From positions 1 through 24,173 of the forward strand of contig JAJZGH010000035.1 in assembly GCA_021798635.1 (NCBI GenBank): DNA of 24,173 nucleotides, given 5' to 3'. Source of the DNA: Planctomycetota bacterium (GTDB lineage: Bacteria; Planctomycetota; Phycisphaerae; WQYP01). The notes beneath the pieces are model-generated. The model ran no database searches, was not told where the DNA came from, and worked only from the letters and a program-made list of their open reading frames with translations. This document shows, piece after piece, positions 15,607 to 22,412 of the stretch (position 1 is the stretch's first letter; each line of letters starts with the position of its first letter). The position numbers were made by a program, and so were the translations under genes.

Positions 15607-18555
15607 TTGGCCAAAGCGCCCGTACAACCTCCCGCCGGTCATATGCACCTGATGCTCCATGCGGTTATGCCGCTATGGCTGTTGGGGATTATCGCCCTGC
15701 TGATTATAGCTTTAATTATCTATATGTATCAACAGCAGCGCGATCTGGCACCACCGCGCACGATTGTCGCGTTAACGCTGCTTCGGGCGGCCATGGTACT
15801 GTTGGCACTGCTGGCTCTGGCGGGACCTGCTCTGCAATGGACGCGCACCCAAACGTCTCCCGGACAACTCTGGCTGTTGTTGGATCACAGTAAATCCATG
15901 GGCGTTCGGGACCGGCAGGCGGGGCCGGTGTACGCGTTGCGTTGGGCCTGCGCACTGGGCCGCGTGCCGGGGTACAGCGATGCGCTGGACCGCGGGTTGG
16001 CGCAGCTTAGCGCTCTGGCACAGCAATTGCGAATGGTCAAAGACCGGGAAAGCCGATTCAGCGCGGCTTCACGCGTGCAGGCACAACGGCAAAATCGCAA
16101 AAGTATCGCCGCGCTGCAAACATGGAACAGGAGCCTGCATTCCCTGATTTACCAATTATCACGCCATGCGTCCGCTTCTGAAGTAACCGATCAGTTACGA
16201 CACATTGCCCGAAAAGTCCGGCATGTTTCGCAGACTGGCGATACAGGCACCGGCACTGCGTTGCCCGCCGCCGATGCCTACGCGGCGGTAAAGATTCAAC
16301 TGCGCACGGCCCTGCGGGTTTTGCAACAGACTGCACGAAGTGCCGATCAGGCCTATCTGGCGGCCCATCAGACCAATGTACCGCTTCAGGCCCAACTGCG
16401 GCATGTGCTGAAACTGACACGAGCGCAATTGGCGGCGGCTGTTATTACGCAACACAATAACGCCGGAAAACCGGCGATTGCTGATCTGCTGCGGCAGGAC
16501 GATGTACATCTGGTCAGCTTTGCCGGCAAAGCCTATACGGCAGAGTTTCCGAGTTACGGCCATACCAACGCCGTTGTGCAACATAATCTTAACCCCACCG
16601 GCAACAGCACCAATATCAGTCAGGCGTTATTGACCGCCGCGTCACATATTGAACGTTCACGCCGTGCGGATATTCTGCTGATTTCCGATGGCCGGCAAAA
16701 TGTCGGATCAAATCCGTCTGAAGTCGCCCGGCTTCTGGCGATCCATCATGTGTCGGTCTATACATTGTGTATCGGATCGGACCATGCGGCGGCCGGGGCA
16801 TCCATTGATTCCATTCATGCACCACAATGGATATATAAACATCAATATCTGAAAGCAACGGCCGTTATCCATCTGCGTTCATTGGCCGGTAAACCGGTCA
16901 CGGTGGAATTGTTGCGCCATGGACACGTGCAGGCGCGCAAGGTGATTCTGACGCATCGGTCTGATGCGTATAAATCCACGCAGTTCAAAAATCTGCCCCC
17001 CGGACCAGGTGTCTACGCCTACACGCTGAAAGTTCTGCCGACCGCGACTATGCGAACCAGTGTTGCCCGCAGCTTTCGTGTGACCGTGCGGCGGGATAAA
17101 TTGCAAGTGCTTCTAATTGACGGCCAGCCGGGATGGAATTATCAATATTTAGTGAATTATTTTTCTCGCAGCCATCGCGTGCATTTGCAGGCCGTACTGT
17201 TGCATCCGGCCGCCATTACAGGTGTTGCCCCCCCGCCGCCGGTAGTCGCGTCGCCCAAAAATCCCAGCTATCTGGCCCAGCAATTGCCGGCGGGACGCAA
17301 GGCATGGGAGGCCTTTGACGTTATTATCCTCGGTGATATTCCCGGCCATACGCTGTCGCCGGAAGCCCAGCAAGGCATCACGTATGCCGTGCAAACCAAA
17401 GGCGCAGCATTGGTCATCATGGCGGGGCAGCAATTCATGCCCCGGGACTGGGGCAATCAACCGCTGGGCAAACTTTTCCCGATTAAATTCAACGCCGTGT
17501 GGCCGGCGGCACTGCTGCGGCAGCAGAATGACCATGGCTTTTTGCCGGCATTAACCGTCCAGGGGGCACAATCCAGTCTTTCACAACTGGGTGTGGATCA
17601 ACGCAGCGACAGCACCATCTGGCAATCCATGCCGCGCTGGTACTGGCACAGCGCGTATACGCACGCCCGCGCTGATGCGCGCGTCTTGTGGGTTATTTCC
17701 GGTGGCGGACATGGAACTTCCGACAACGCCGGAGGCGTGCAGGCCTTTCAAGCGGCCCGCCGCAGTGCATTGCTGACCACCATGTCCATGGGATCAGGAA
17801 GAGTCATGTATCTGGCCAGCAATCAGTTGTGGCGACTGCGCTATGTCCATGGTTACAACGTCGAAGATGTATTTCTTGGGCAACTGCTGCGCTGGGCTTC
17901 GGGATCACAATTGCCGGCGGGTGGCAAATTCGTTCGCTTCGGCACCAATCATTCCAGTTATAATCAGGGGAGAAAAGTTCTGGTGCAGGCACGCGTTCTG
18001 GATGATCAATTGCTGCCGGAAGCCAGGGTACATTTTCAAGCGGTGGCGACCGCGATAGCCGCTTCTAAGTCCGCGGGCAATTCAGGGACAGGCAGGCCGG
18101 AAGTTTTTTCTGCTACCATGGTGCCGCAAATCGGCGTGCCGGGATATTACAGCGGCAGGATTACCGGCCTGCCGCCGGGGCACTACCGCATTACCCTTAA
18201 GGGATCAGGCGTCAACCGGCGCATGCTTGATGACCCCACGGCAACGGTCCGTTCGTTAAACATCCGTGTGAAATCCGCCGGCAATTTTGAAATGGTCAAC
18301 ACCACCAGCGACCCGGCAGCCATGCGGCAAATTGCCCGCGCCGGTGGCGGCATTGCCCTGCCCGGCCCCTTTGCCGATATTCTGGCACGGTATATGCCGC
18401 CGGTAAAACAGGTTATCAAAATTCCGGAAAGCAACAGTCTTTTCGCCCACCCGCACCGTGCGTCCACATTCTGGCTCCACGTTCTGTTCATGCTGCTGTT
18501 TATGGCTCTGCTGACCAGCGAATGGCTGTTGCGCAAATCCGCCGCCATGGTGTAG
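15607..18555 (+). CDS. Large membrane VWA protein with glutamine-amidotransferase-like domain
   Basis: The 982-residue protein has two N-terminal helices (about 21-41 and 54-73), then a VWA domain. The MIDAS motif LLDHSKSMG (Asp93, Ser95, Ser97) is separated from the rest of the domain by about 190 residues, mostly helical and coiled-coil-like with many Gln, Arg and Ala. The domain resumes at VHLVSFAG (300-307), Thr335 and LLISDGRQN (357-365). A glutamine-amidotransferase-like region begins near 499 (LQVLLIDGQPG) and includes VIILGDIPGH (about 573-582), with no catalytic Cys recognised. The C-terminus has a helix at about 955-975. The TTG start at 15607 is supported by AAGGA 8 nt upstream. 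It is the last gene of the moxR operon, 21 bp after the previous one, and is probably a MoxR client in the envelope. Confidence 0.85.
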   Translation: MAKAPVQPPAGHMHLMLHAVMPLWLLGIIALLIIALIIYMYQQQRDLAPPRTIVALTLLRAAMVLLALLALAGPALQWTRTQTSPGQLWLLLDHSKSMGVRDRQAGPVYALRWACALGRVPGYSDALDRGLAQLSALAQQLRMVKDRESRFSAASRVQAQRQNRKSIAALQTWNRSLHSLIYQLSRHASASEVTDQLRHIARKVRHVSQTGDTGTGTALPAADAYAAVKIQLRTALRVLQQTARSADQAYLAAHQTNVPLQAQLRHVLKLTRAQLAAAVITQHNNAGKPAIADLLRQDDVHLVSFAGKAYTAEFPSYGHTNAVVQHNLNPTGNSTNISQALLTAASHIERSRRADILLISDGRQNVGSNPSEVARLLAIHHVSVYTLCIGSDHAAAGASIDSIHAPQWIYKHQYLKATAVIHLRSLAGKPVTVELLRHGHVQARKVILTHRSDAYKSTQFKNLPPGPGVYAYTLKVLPTATMRTSVARSFRVTVRRDKLQVLLIDGQPGWNYQYLVNYFSRSHRVHLQAVLLHPAAITGVAPPPPVVASPKNPSYLAQQLPAGRKAWEAFDVIILGDIPGHTLSPEAQQGITYAVQTKGAALVIMAGQQFMPRDWGNQPLGKLFPIKFNAVWPAALLRQQNDHGFLPALTVQGAQSSLSQLGVDQRSDSTIWQSMPRWYWHSAYTHARADARVLWVISGGGHGTSDNAGGVQAFQAARRSALLTTMSMGSGRVMYLASNQLWRLRYVHGYNVEDVFLGQLLRWASGSQLPAGGKFVRFGTNHSSYNQGRKVLVQARVLDDQLLPEARVHFQAVATAIAASKSAGNSGTGRPEVFSATMVPQIGVPGYYSGRITGLPPGHYRITLKGSGVNRRMLDDPTATVRSLNIRVKSAGNFEMVNTTSDPAAMRQIARAGGGIALPGPFADILARYMPPVKQVIKIPESNSLFAHPHRASTFWLHVLFMLLFMALLTSEWLLRKSAAMV

Positions 18556-18675
18556 CAGACGGTCGAGGTTCCGATTCGAGGGTTTGATTCACCATAGAGG
18601 TAGCGGAGGTAAAGAGAGGACGGCCGACAGGGATGGGAAAACGATCCACAGATTTTTTCCAGCTGTGGCCAGGTG

Positions 18676-18698
18676 TTCAGCATCTGGCATCTCGCATT
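18676..18698 (+). repeat. Left arm of a 23-bp perfect inverted repeat
   Basis: The 23 bases beginning TTCAGCATCTGG and ending CTCGCATT are the exact reverse complement of 19221-19243. The arms are 522 bp apart. Further inward, AGCGCTTCC-N5-CTTCCAAC (18782-18803) also recurs inverted at 19188-19209, in the same order, so the two sides look like diverged inverted copies of one segment. Confidence 0.75.
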
Positions 18699-18954
18699 TA
18701 GCATTAAGGAGTGACATCGCTGCCAAATCGCTCCCCCGATTTTATTCATTACTCATTATTCAATCAGCAGCAACGCCGCGCAGCGCTTCCAAAGCCTTCC
18801 AACTCCTAACTCCCAACTCCTGAATACTCGTCCACCCCTGTCCCCCGTAACCGCGGCGGTGTGCCGTTGTGGTAAAATTTTTCCTTCAGTGCACCCATAA
18901 CCCGCGTGGAAACGGCCAACCTTGCTTTGGTACCTGAATTGTACCCCTCCAACC

Positions 18955-18977
18955 GCGGGGTGCCAAATAAAGCTGGA
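18955..18977 (+). repeat. Direct repeat, copy 1 (copy 2 at 19133-19152)
   Basis: GCGGGGTGC, then C/T, AAAT and GCTGGA are shared by 18955-18977 and 19133-19152; copy 1 has an extra AAA. Between them, GGCGTGGCAAT (18994-19004) recurs inverted at 19100-19110. Confidence 0.55.
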
Positions 18978-19220
18978 GCGCCAGCGCTTCCAGGGCGTGG
19001 CAATATTTTCGGGCAAGCGGCAAAATCCACGGCATAAATGCCGACGCTAAGAAAATGGTTCATGCTAGAAACTTACACCCCAGTGGGCCGCCCGGATTTA
19101 TTGCCACGCCCCGCTTCCAAAGACTGCCCGATGCGGGGTGCTAAATGCTGGATTTCAGGCTTCGGATTCAGAACGCGGGGTCAGGGGTTGGAAGAGTTCG
19201 GAAGCGCTTTGCTCTCGCGG

Positions 19221-19243
19221 AATGCGAGATGCCAGATGCTGAA
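19221..19243 (-). repeat. Right arm of the 23-bp perfect inverted repeat
   Basis: Exact reverse complement of 18676-18698. It lies inside a run of heptamers (19218-19266). Confidence 0.75.
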
Positions 19244-19318
19244 TTCCGGGTTCCAGGTTCCACAGTCCGCCAGCAGTACGGGGTCCGGGCACGCTCTGTA
19301 AATGGTTGCGGGATCCTA

Positions 19319-19402
19319 ATGGGGGGCGTTGTCACCGCCGGCGGAGCCGGTGCCTTTGTGGGGGTGGCGGGCGCGGCCGTACTGGCGGGTCTGAAAGTTT
19401 GA
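19319..19402 (+). CDS. Possible 27-residue hydrophobic peptide
   Basis: An ATG at 19319, with GGGA about 5 nt upstream, opens a 27-codon frame to a TGA. The peptide is almost wholly Gly, Ala and Val (MGGVVTAGGAGAFVGVAG and so on) with one Lys at the end, enough for one membrane-spanning helix. Codons are G/C-ending, like the real genes here. It lies just upstream of the SRP RNA promoter. GC-rich DNA can give such Gly/Ala runs by chance. Confidence 0.2.
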   Translation: MGGVVTAGGAGAFVGVAGAAVLAGLKV

Positions 19403-19421
19403 GAGAAGGGCATCGGTGAAG

Positions 19422-19441
19422 GTTGTGTGCCGTTGTGTGCC
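19422..19441 (+). repeat. Two tandem copies of GTTGTGTGCC
   Basis: A 10-bp unit occurs at 19422-19431 and 19432-19441 and continues into GTTG, directly touching the proposed -35 box of the SRP RNA promoter. A similar GTGTGCCGTTGTGG occurs near 18860. It may be an upstream activator site or only a slippage product. Confidence 0.45.
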
Positions 19442-19442
19442 G

Positions 19443-19472
19443 TTGGCCAGATTTGGAGAGGCGTGTTATCAT
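19443..19472 (+). promoter_or_regulatory. Promoter of the SRP RNA gene
   Basis: TTGGCC (19443-19448, 4 of 6 to the -35 consensus) is 18 bp from TATCAT (19467-19472, 5 of 6 to the -10 consensus), with TG at 19464-19465 giving an extended -10. Transcription would start near 19479, which fits the 5' end expected from the folded RNA. Confidence 0.55.
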
Positions 19473-19478
19473 GCTGAT

Positions 19479-19614
19479 TCGCGCGTGCGCCCCGGCCATG
19501 GTCGGGCCCGATGCACGGGTTGACTGTGAACCTGGTCAGGTCCGGAAGGAAGCAGCCATAAGCATGTTCAGTCCGGTGCCGTCGGTAGCCCGACCTTGGG
19601 CGGGGCGACGAATC
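19479..19614 (+). ncRNA. ffs: Signal recognition particle RNA, small bacterial type (4.5S-like)
   Basis: The RNA pairs with Ffh protein to target membrane and secreted proteins to the Sec machinery. The near-invariant apical domain is at 19534-19557: GGTCAGGTCC, the GGAA tetraloop (19544-19547), then GGAAGCAGCC. The flanks fold into one long hairpin: GACTG-TG-AAC pairs with GTTCAGTC (19568-19575 or so), GGTCGGGC (19500-19507) with GCCCGACC (19588-19595), and CGCCCC (19488-19493) with GGGGCG (19602-19607). Outer pairing of GATTCG (19476-19481) with CGAATC (19609-19614) suggests a slightly longer basal stem. There is no room for an Alu domain, so this is the short form. Ends are good to about 10 nt. 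I see no T-rich terminator. Confidence 0.93.
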
Positions 19615-19766
19615 GCAGGGCGAGTAACCAAGGCCTCACGTAATCTCGAGACTTATGCGACTGCCTTCAGTCGATTCCACGTTCCCATTTCTATTCTGAT
19701 TTTTGTCCAGGTTGAAGCCACGAGTGGCAAAGGGACTGCCATTGCACCGCGCGGTAGCGCGTTGCT
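19615..19766. other. Intergenic stretch between the SRP RNA and the AIM24 gene
   Basis: Convergent ends of the SRP RNA (+) and the AIM24 pair (-). Short palindromes such as CGCG-GTAG-CGCG and GCCA-CGAG-TGGC are present without T-runs, so terminators are not clear. No gene seen. Confidence 0.3.
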
Positions 19767-20672
19767 TTACCAGGCGCGGGATGTTGAGCCGAAGGGTTCA
19801 AGGATATTGGGGCTGTTTTCCATTTCAATACCCTCATAGCAGGACTGAATGGCCACGCGGCCCGGGCCTCTTAGCCGCAGCCATATATGCCGGCGTCGCA
19901 GCATTCCGGCGTGGCGGGGATATTCAAAATGCAGTCCAAGATGGACCGAAACATCGGAATAAATCAACGATCGCGGTTTTACGAGAAGCGTTTCACCCGG
20001 TGCCAAGGTCCGCTGAAAGCAATTTCCTGCACAGTGCAGCAGCAACAGGCCGGGCTGCTTGTCGCAGCGGAATACATCTATATACCTTCCGATAGGATAT
20101 ACATATTCCTGTTCATCGGAATTATTGCCTTTGCGCACCAGGAAAAAAATGCCAAGGTCGGTCCAGTCATAACTCACCGGCCCGGTAGCGGCCAGAAATT
20201 TATGCTCCAGCACATGCACCGCCTGACCGGGGTTCAGCGGAACCGCCACGGTCTCCCCCGGCTCATCCCGTGATAATGCCAGGCGTCCGGGGCCATGGGC
20301 TTCGAGCATGAATACGGGCAGGCCGGCAAACAGGCGGGTCAGGCCCTGGCGCAGCGACATCTGTCCCATAAGCACCTGATCATCCCGCCACAAAAGATAA
20401 TGATGCGAAAAATAAATATGGTGGCCTGCCGCCAGGTTAAAATCCGCCACCGGCACACAATGACCTTCAATTTGCACCGAACCGGCCCCCAACTGTATAC
20501 GCGCCATATCGGCTACCGGCGGCAATTCCGTCCATCCCGCATCATCACGCCGCGCCGCAACACGCAGGGGTGCCCCGCAGCGCGGGCAATTGGTTAATGG
20601 TGCAACGGCGGCAAACGTATTACCACACCATTGGCAGCGGGCGGTGGCAGAGGTGGTCTGTGGCTGATCCAT
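19767..20672 (-). CDS. AIM24-family protein with N-terminal zinc ribbon (second of a tandem pair)
   Basis: The 301-residue protein starts with a zinc ribbon (Cys13, Cys16, Cys29, Cys32: CQWC and CPRC). An AIM24 (DUF124, PF01987) beta-rich domain fills the rest, recognised by HGPGRLALSRDEPGE, the VHVLEHKFLAATG segment and the closing RGPGRVAIQS. AIM24 proteins form trefoil-like beta folds; the yeast namesake helps organise the mitochondrial inner membrane, while bacterial roles are largely unknown. It has no signal peptide, so it should be cytoplasmic. Compared with its neighbour it carries extra residues around KGNNSDEQEYVYP and a longer tail. It lies 10 bp downstream of its paralogue, clearly in the same operon. 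The start at 20672 has AAGG about 9 nt upstream. Confidence 0.85.
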   Translation of the reverse strand: MDQPQTTSATARCQWCGNTFAAVAPLTNCPRCGAPLRVAARRDDAGWTELPPVADMARIQLGAGSVQIEGHCVPVADFNLAAGHHIYFSHHYLLWRDDQVLMGQMSLRQGLTRLFAGLPVFMLEAHGPGRLALSRDEPGETVAVPLNPGQAVHVLEHKFLAATGPVSYDWTDLGIFFLVRKGNNSDEQEYVYPIGRYIDVFRCDKQPGLLLLHCAGNCFQRTLAPGETLLVKPRSLIYSDVSVHLGLHFEYPRHAGMLRRRHIWLRLRGPGRVAIQSCYEGIEMENSPNILEPFGSTSRAW

Positions 20673-20682
20673 TTTTTAACCC

Positions 20683-21504
20683 TTACTTCCGATCCTGATG
20701 ATGGTGATGATACATGGACTGAATTCCCACGCGCCCCGGACCGCGCACCCGCGCCAGCGCCATGGCTTTTCCACCCAGGAAAGAACCGCCGATTTTCTGA
20801 AATTCCACATCCATGGCTACGGAAGAATCTTTGTACAAAAATCCCCCCGGCTCAATAAGAATGCTTTCGCCCGGTTTAAGCATGCGTTGAAAAACATTGC
20901 CGTAGCCGTGCAGCATCAACAGGCCGCGTGCGGCGCGGGTGACAAAGCGGTCCATGAACATGCCTTCCCCGCCGAAAAATATATTTGCCAATCCTTTGAC
21001 CCGCACAAATGAATAGTCCAGCGAATGCGAGGCCAGCACAAAGGCATGTTCGCGCACGTCCATTTCCATTCCCGGGTGCATGGGCAGCACGACAAGTTCT
21101 CCGGATGCATCGCGGGAAAAGGCGATATGCCCCGGACCTTTGGCCATCGAAATGCTGAAGGGCATGCCCGCAAATAACCGGGTTATGCCGCCGCTTAAGG
21201 AAAGATTTTCCAGCGGTACTGAATCATCTTTCCACAACATGACATGATGTTCAAAAAATACCGCATCACCGGCACCAAGCTGTAAATCCGCCACGGGCAC
21301 CATGTGCCCTTCCACCTGACACGTGCTGGTGCCAAATTCAATGCGGGTCATATCCCGTATGCGCGGAGCCGCCGTCCAGCCGGAATCGCTGACCACGTTG
21401 CGGCTATCCAGCGGTGCACCACAACTGGGGCACGAAGGTGTGCCCAATAGACTTTGGGTGGTACACCATTGGCATTGAATAAATGTCTGGGCGGTGGTCA
21501 TCAT
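20683..21504 (-). CDS. AIM24-family protein with N-terminal zinc ribbon (first of a tandem pair)
   Basis: The 273-residue protein has the same layout as its downstream neighbour: a zinc ribbon (Cys11, Cys14, Cys25, Cys28), then an AIM24 domain with AKGPGHIAFSRDASGE, DVREHAFVLAS and a final VRGPGRVGIQSMY. It ends in a His-rich tail (HHHHQDRK) that could bind metal; related proteins often end in a few histidines. The shared phrases VPVADLQLGAGDAVFFEHHVML and VPVADFNLAAGHHIYFSHHYLL show that the two genes arose by duplication. AGGAG lies just upstream of the double ATG (21504 and 21501), so either start is possible. The promoter at 21543-21570 (TTGACG, 16 bp, TATAAA) should drive both genes. Confidence 0.85.
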   Translation of the reverse strand: MMTTAQTFIQCQWCTTQSLLGTPSCPSCGAPLDSRNVVSDSGWTAAPRIRDMTRIEFGTSTCQVEGHMVPVADLQLGAGDAVFFEHHVMLWKDDSVPLENLSLSGGITRLFAGMPFSISMAKGPGHIAFSRDASGELVVLPMHPGMEMDVREHAFVLASHSLDYSFVRVKGLANIFFGGEGMFMDRFVTRAARGLLMLHGYGNVFQRMLKPGESILIEPGGFLYKDSSVAMDVEFQKIGGSFLGGKAMALARVRGPGRVGIQSMYHHHHQDRK

Positions 21505-21542
21505 GTCGCTCCTGCCGAAATTGAAGAACCAGTGTGTTGCTG

Positions 21543-21570
21543 TTTATACCTGTAAATTTTTATCCGTCAA
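21543..21570 (-). promoter_or_regulatory. Sigma70-type promoter for the AIM24 pair
   Basis: Read on the minus strand, TTGACG (21570-21565) and TATAAA (21548-21543) are each 5 of 6 to consensus and 16 bp apart. Transcription would start near 21536 and leave a leader of about 30 nt. It is the best consensus promoter in the window. Confidence 0.6.
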
Positions 21571-21594
21571 ACTTCAATTTAATACCCATGCGGA

Positions 21595-21600
21595 TACAAT
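21595..21600 (+). promoter_or_regulatory. Possible -10 box for the histidine phosphatase gene
   Basis: TACAAT (21595-21600) is 5 of 6 to the -10 consensus and ends 35 bp before the ATG. The -35 region (near 21572-21578) is poor. It would fire divergently from the AIM24 promoter. Confidence 0.3.
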
Positions 21601-21635
21601 CCTCGGACGGTTTCGCTGCAAAAGGATAGTGACCC

Positions 21636-22313
21636 ATGAATCATCCGGAACAAACGCCTGCCCGACTCTGGCTGGTTCGCCATGGCCAGACTGATTGGAA
21701 TGCCCAACGCCGCATTCAAGGGCATACCCCCACAGAACTTAATGCAACGGGTCGGCAACAGGCCGAGATGCTGTCGCAGTGGTTTGCGGAACGGCATTTT
21801 TCCGCCATTTGGTCCAGTGATCTGCCGCGTGCCCTGCAGACCGCACAGATTATCGCTGCCCGCCAAAGCTGCCCAATGACCGTCACCCCGCAATTGCGCG
21901 AGCGCAATCTTGGTGCCTTTGAGGGAAAAACCTGGGATGAAGTCCGGACCCTGCGCGCCGACCTGTCCGGCAGCAGTACCAATAATGGCGATCTGGCCGA
22001 CTGGACCGGCGTTCCCGGCGTCGAAAGCGACCAGCAGCTTTGGGACCGCACGCGGGCCGTATTGGATGCCATGTCAGAGGCGGAAAACGGAAAAGATATG
22101 ATGGCCGTCACGCATGGCGGCGTGTTGAAGCATGTTCTCTGGCATGTTTTGGGGCTGGCTGCGGGGGCACCGCGCCGCTTCGGCCTGTCCAATGGTCTTA
22201 CTGCTGTGCTGGAGAAACGCGGGGACAATTATTATCTTGTGAGTCTGCTGGATATTGAAATGCTGATGGGCCACACATCCGGCGCGGATACCGCCAACGC
22301 CCCCTCGGCCTGA
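21636..22313 (+). CDS. Histidine phosphatase family protein (phosphoglycerate mutase-like)
   Basis: The 225-residue cytoplasmic enzyme belongs to the branch 1 histidine phosphatases. The RHGQTDWN motif (Arg15, His16, Gly17) carries the His that becomes phosphorylated, SSDLPRALQTAQ follows, then the acidic LRERNLGAFEG, and the second catalytic His lies in THGGVLKHVLW. Such proteins include cofactor-dependent phosphoglycerate mutase, CobC-type and broad-specificity phosphatases. Size and motifs fit a GpmB/CobC-like phosphatase better than a glycolytic mutase, but the substrate cannot be told. The ATG at 21636 has AAGGAT 8 nt upstream. The neighbouring glycogen synthase makes a sugar-phosphate role conceivable; this is only a guess. 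Confidence 0.9.
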   Translation: MNHPEQTPARLWLVRHGQTDWNAQRRIQGHTPTELNATGRQQAEMLSQWFAERHFSAIWSSDLPRALQTAQIIAARQSCPMTVTPQLRERNLGAFEGKTWDEVRTLRADLSGSSTNNGDLADWTGVPGVESDQQLWDRTRAVLDAMSEAENGKDMMAVTHGGVLKHVLWHVLGLAAGAPRRFGLSNGLTAVLEKRGDNYYLVSLLDIEMLMGHTSGADTANAPSA

Positions 22314-22355
22314 TAGGTGCGTTTTTTTTACGCCTGTCGCGTTCTATATCATCTA

Positions 22356-22364
22356 TGGTAAAAT
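22356..22364 (+). promoter_or_regulatory. Extended -10 promoter for glycogen synthase
   Basis: TG (22356-22357), one base, then TAAAAT (22359-22364, 5 of 6) forms an extended -10 element without a clear -35 box. Transcription would start near 22371, about 40 nt before the ATG at 22413. Confidence 0.4.
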
Positions 22365-22412
22365 CGGGATCAACGGTCAGGCATGTGAGATTGAAAAAAA
22401 GGCGAACCTGCG

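Larger units (their letters stand above)
18556..19275. repeat. Non-coding mosaic of degenerate 7-bp repeats with inverted and direct copies
   Basis: No convincing gene lies here. Several tracts read as tandem heptamers with drifting sequence: 18675-18709 (GTTCAGC, ATCTGGC, ATCTCGC, ATTTAGC, ATTAAGG), about 18743-18763 (TTATTCA, TTACTCA, TTATTCA), around 18800-18820 (CAACTCC, TAACTCC, CAACTCC), about 19141-19175 in the opposite sense (CTAAATG, CTGGATT, TCAGGCT, TCGGATT), and 19218-19266 (GCGGAAT, GCGAGAT, GCCAGAT, GCTGAAT, TCCGGGT). On top of this lie a 23-bp perfect inverted pair, a second inverted block (AGCGCTTCC-N5-CTTCCAAC), an 11-bp inverted pair and a 20-bp direct pair. Such heptads recall the short tandem repeats of cyanobacteria. 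No transposase or terminal structure shows that it is mobile. Confidence 0.6.

Noticed and set aside
18560..18600. TTCGA-containing segment that might mark a tRNA T-arm
   Set aside because: No acceptor stem, anticodon arm or CCA end can be fitted around it.
18183..18749. 188-codon minus-strand frame reaching into the repeat region
   Set aside because: Most of it is antisense to the large VWA gene, and the rest crosses the heptad repeats.
18670..19275. CRISPR array
   Set aside because: The repeats are 7 bp long, degenerate, without unique spacers, and no cas gene is near.
19145..19318. Upstream part of an 85-codon plus-strand frame
   Set aside because: It is built from heptad repeats and has no ribosome site; only its last 27 codons look even slightly gene-like.
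19423..19839. 138-codon plus-strand frame
   Set aside because: It runs through the SRP RNA and into the AIM24 gene on the other strand, so it cannot be a normal gene.
22318..22337. Possible terminator after the histidine phosphatase gene
   Set aside because: The T-run lies in the loop between GGTGCG and ACGCC rather than after the stem, and the stem needs a bulge.
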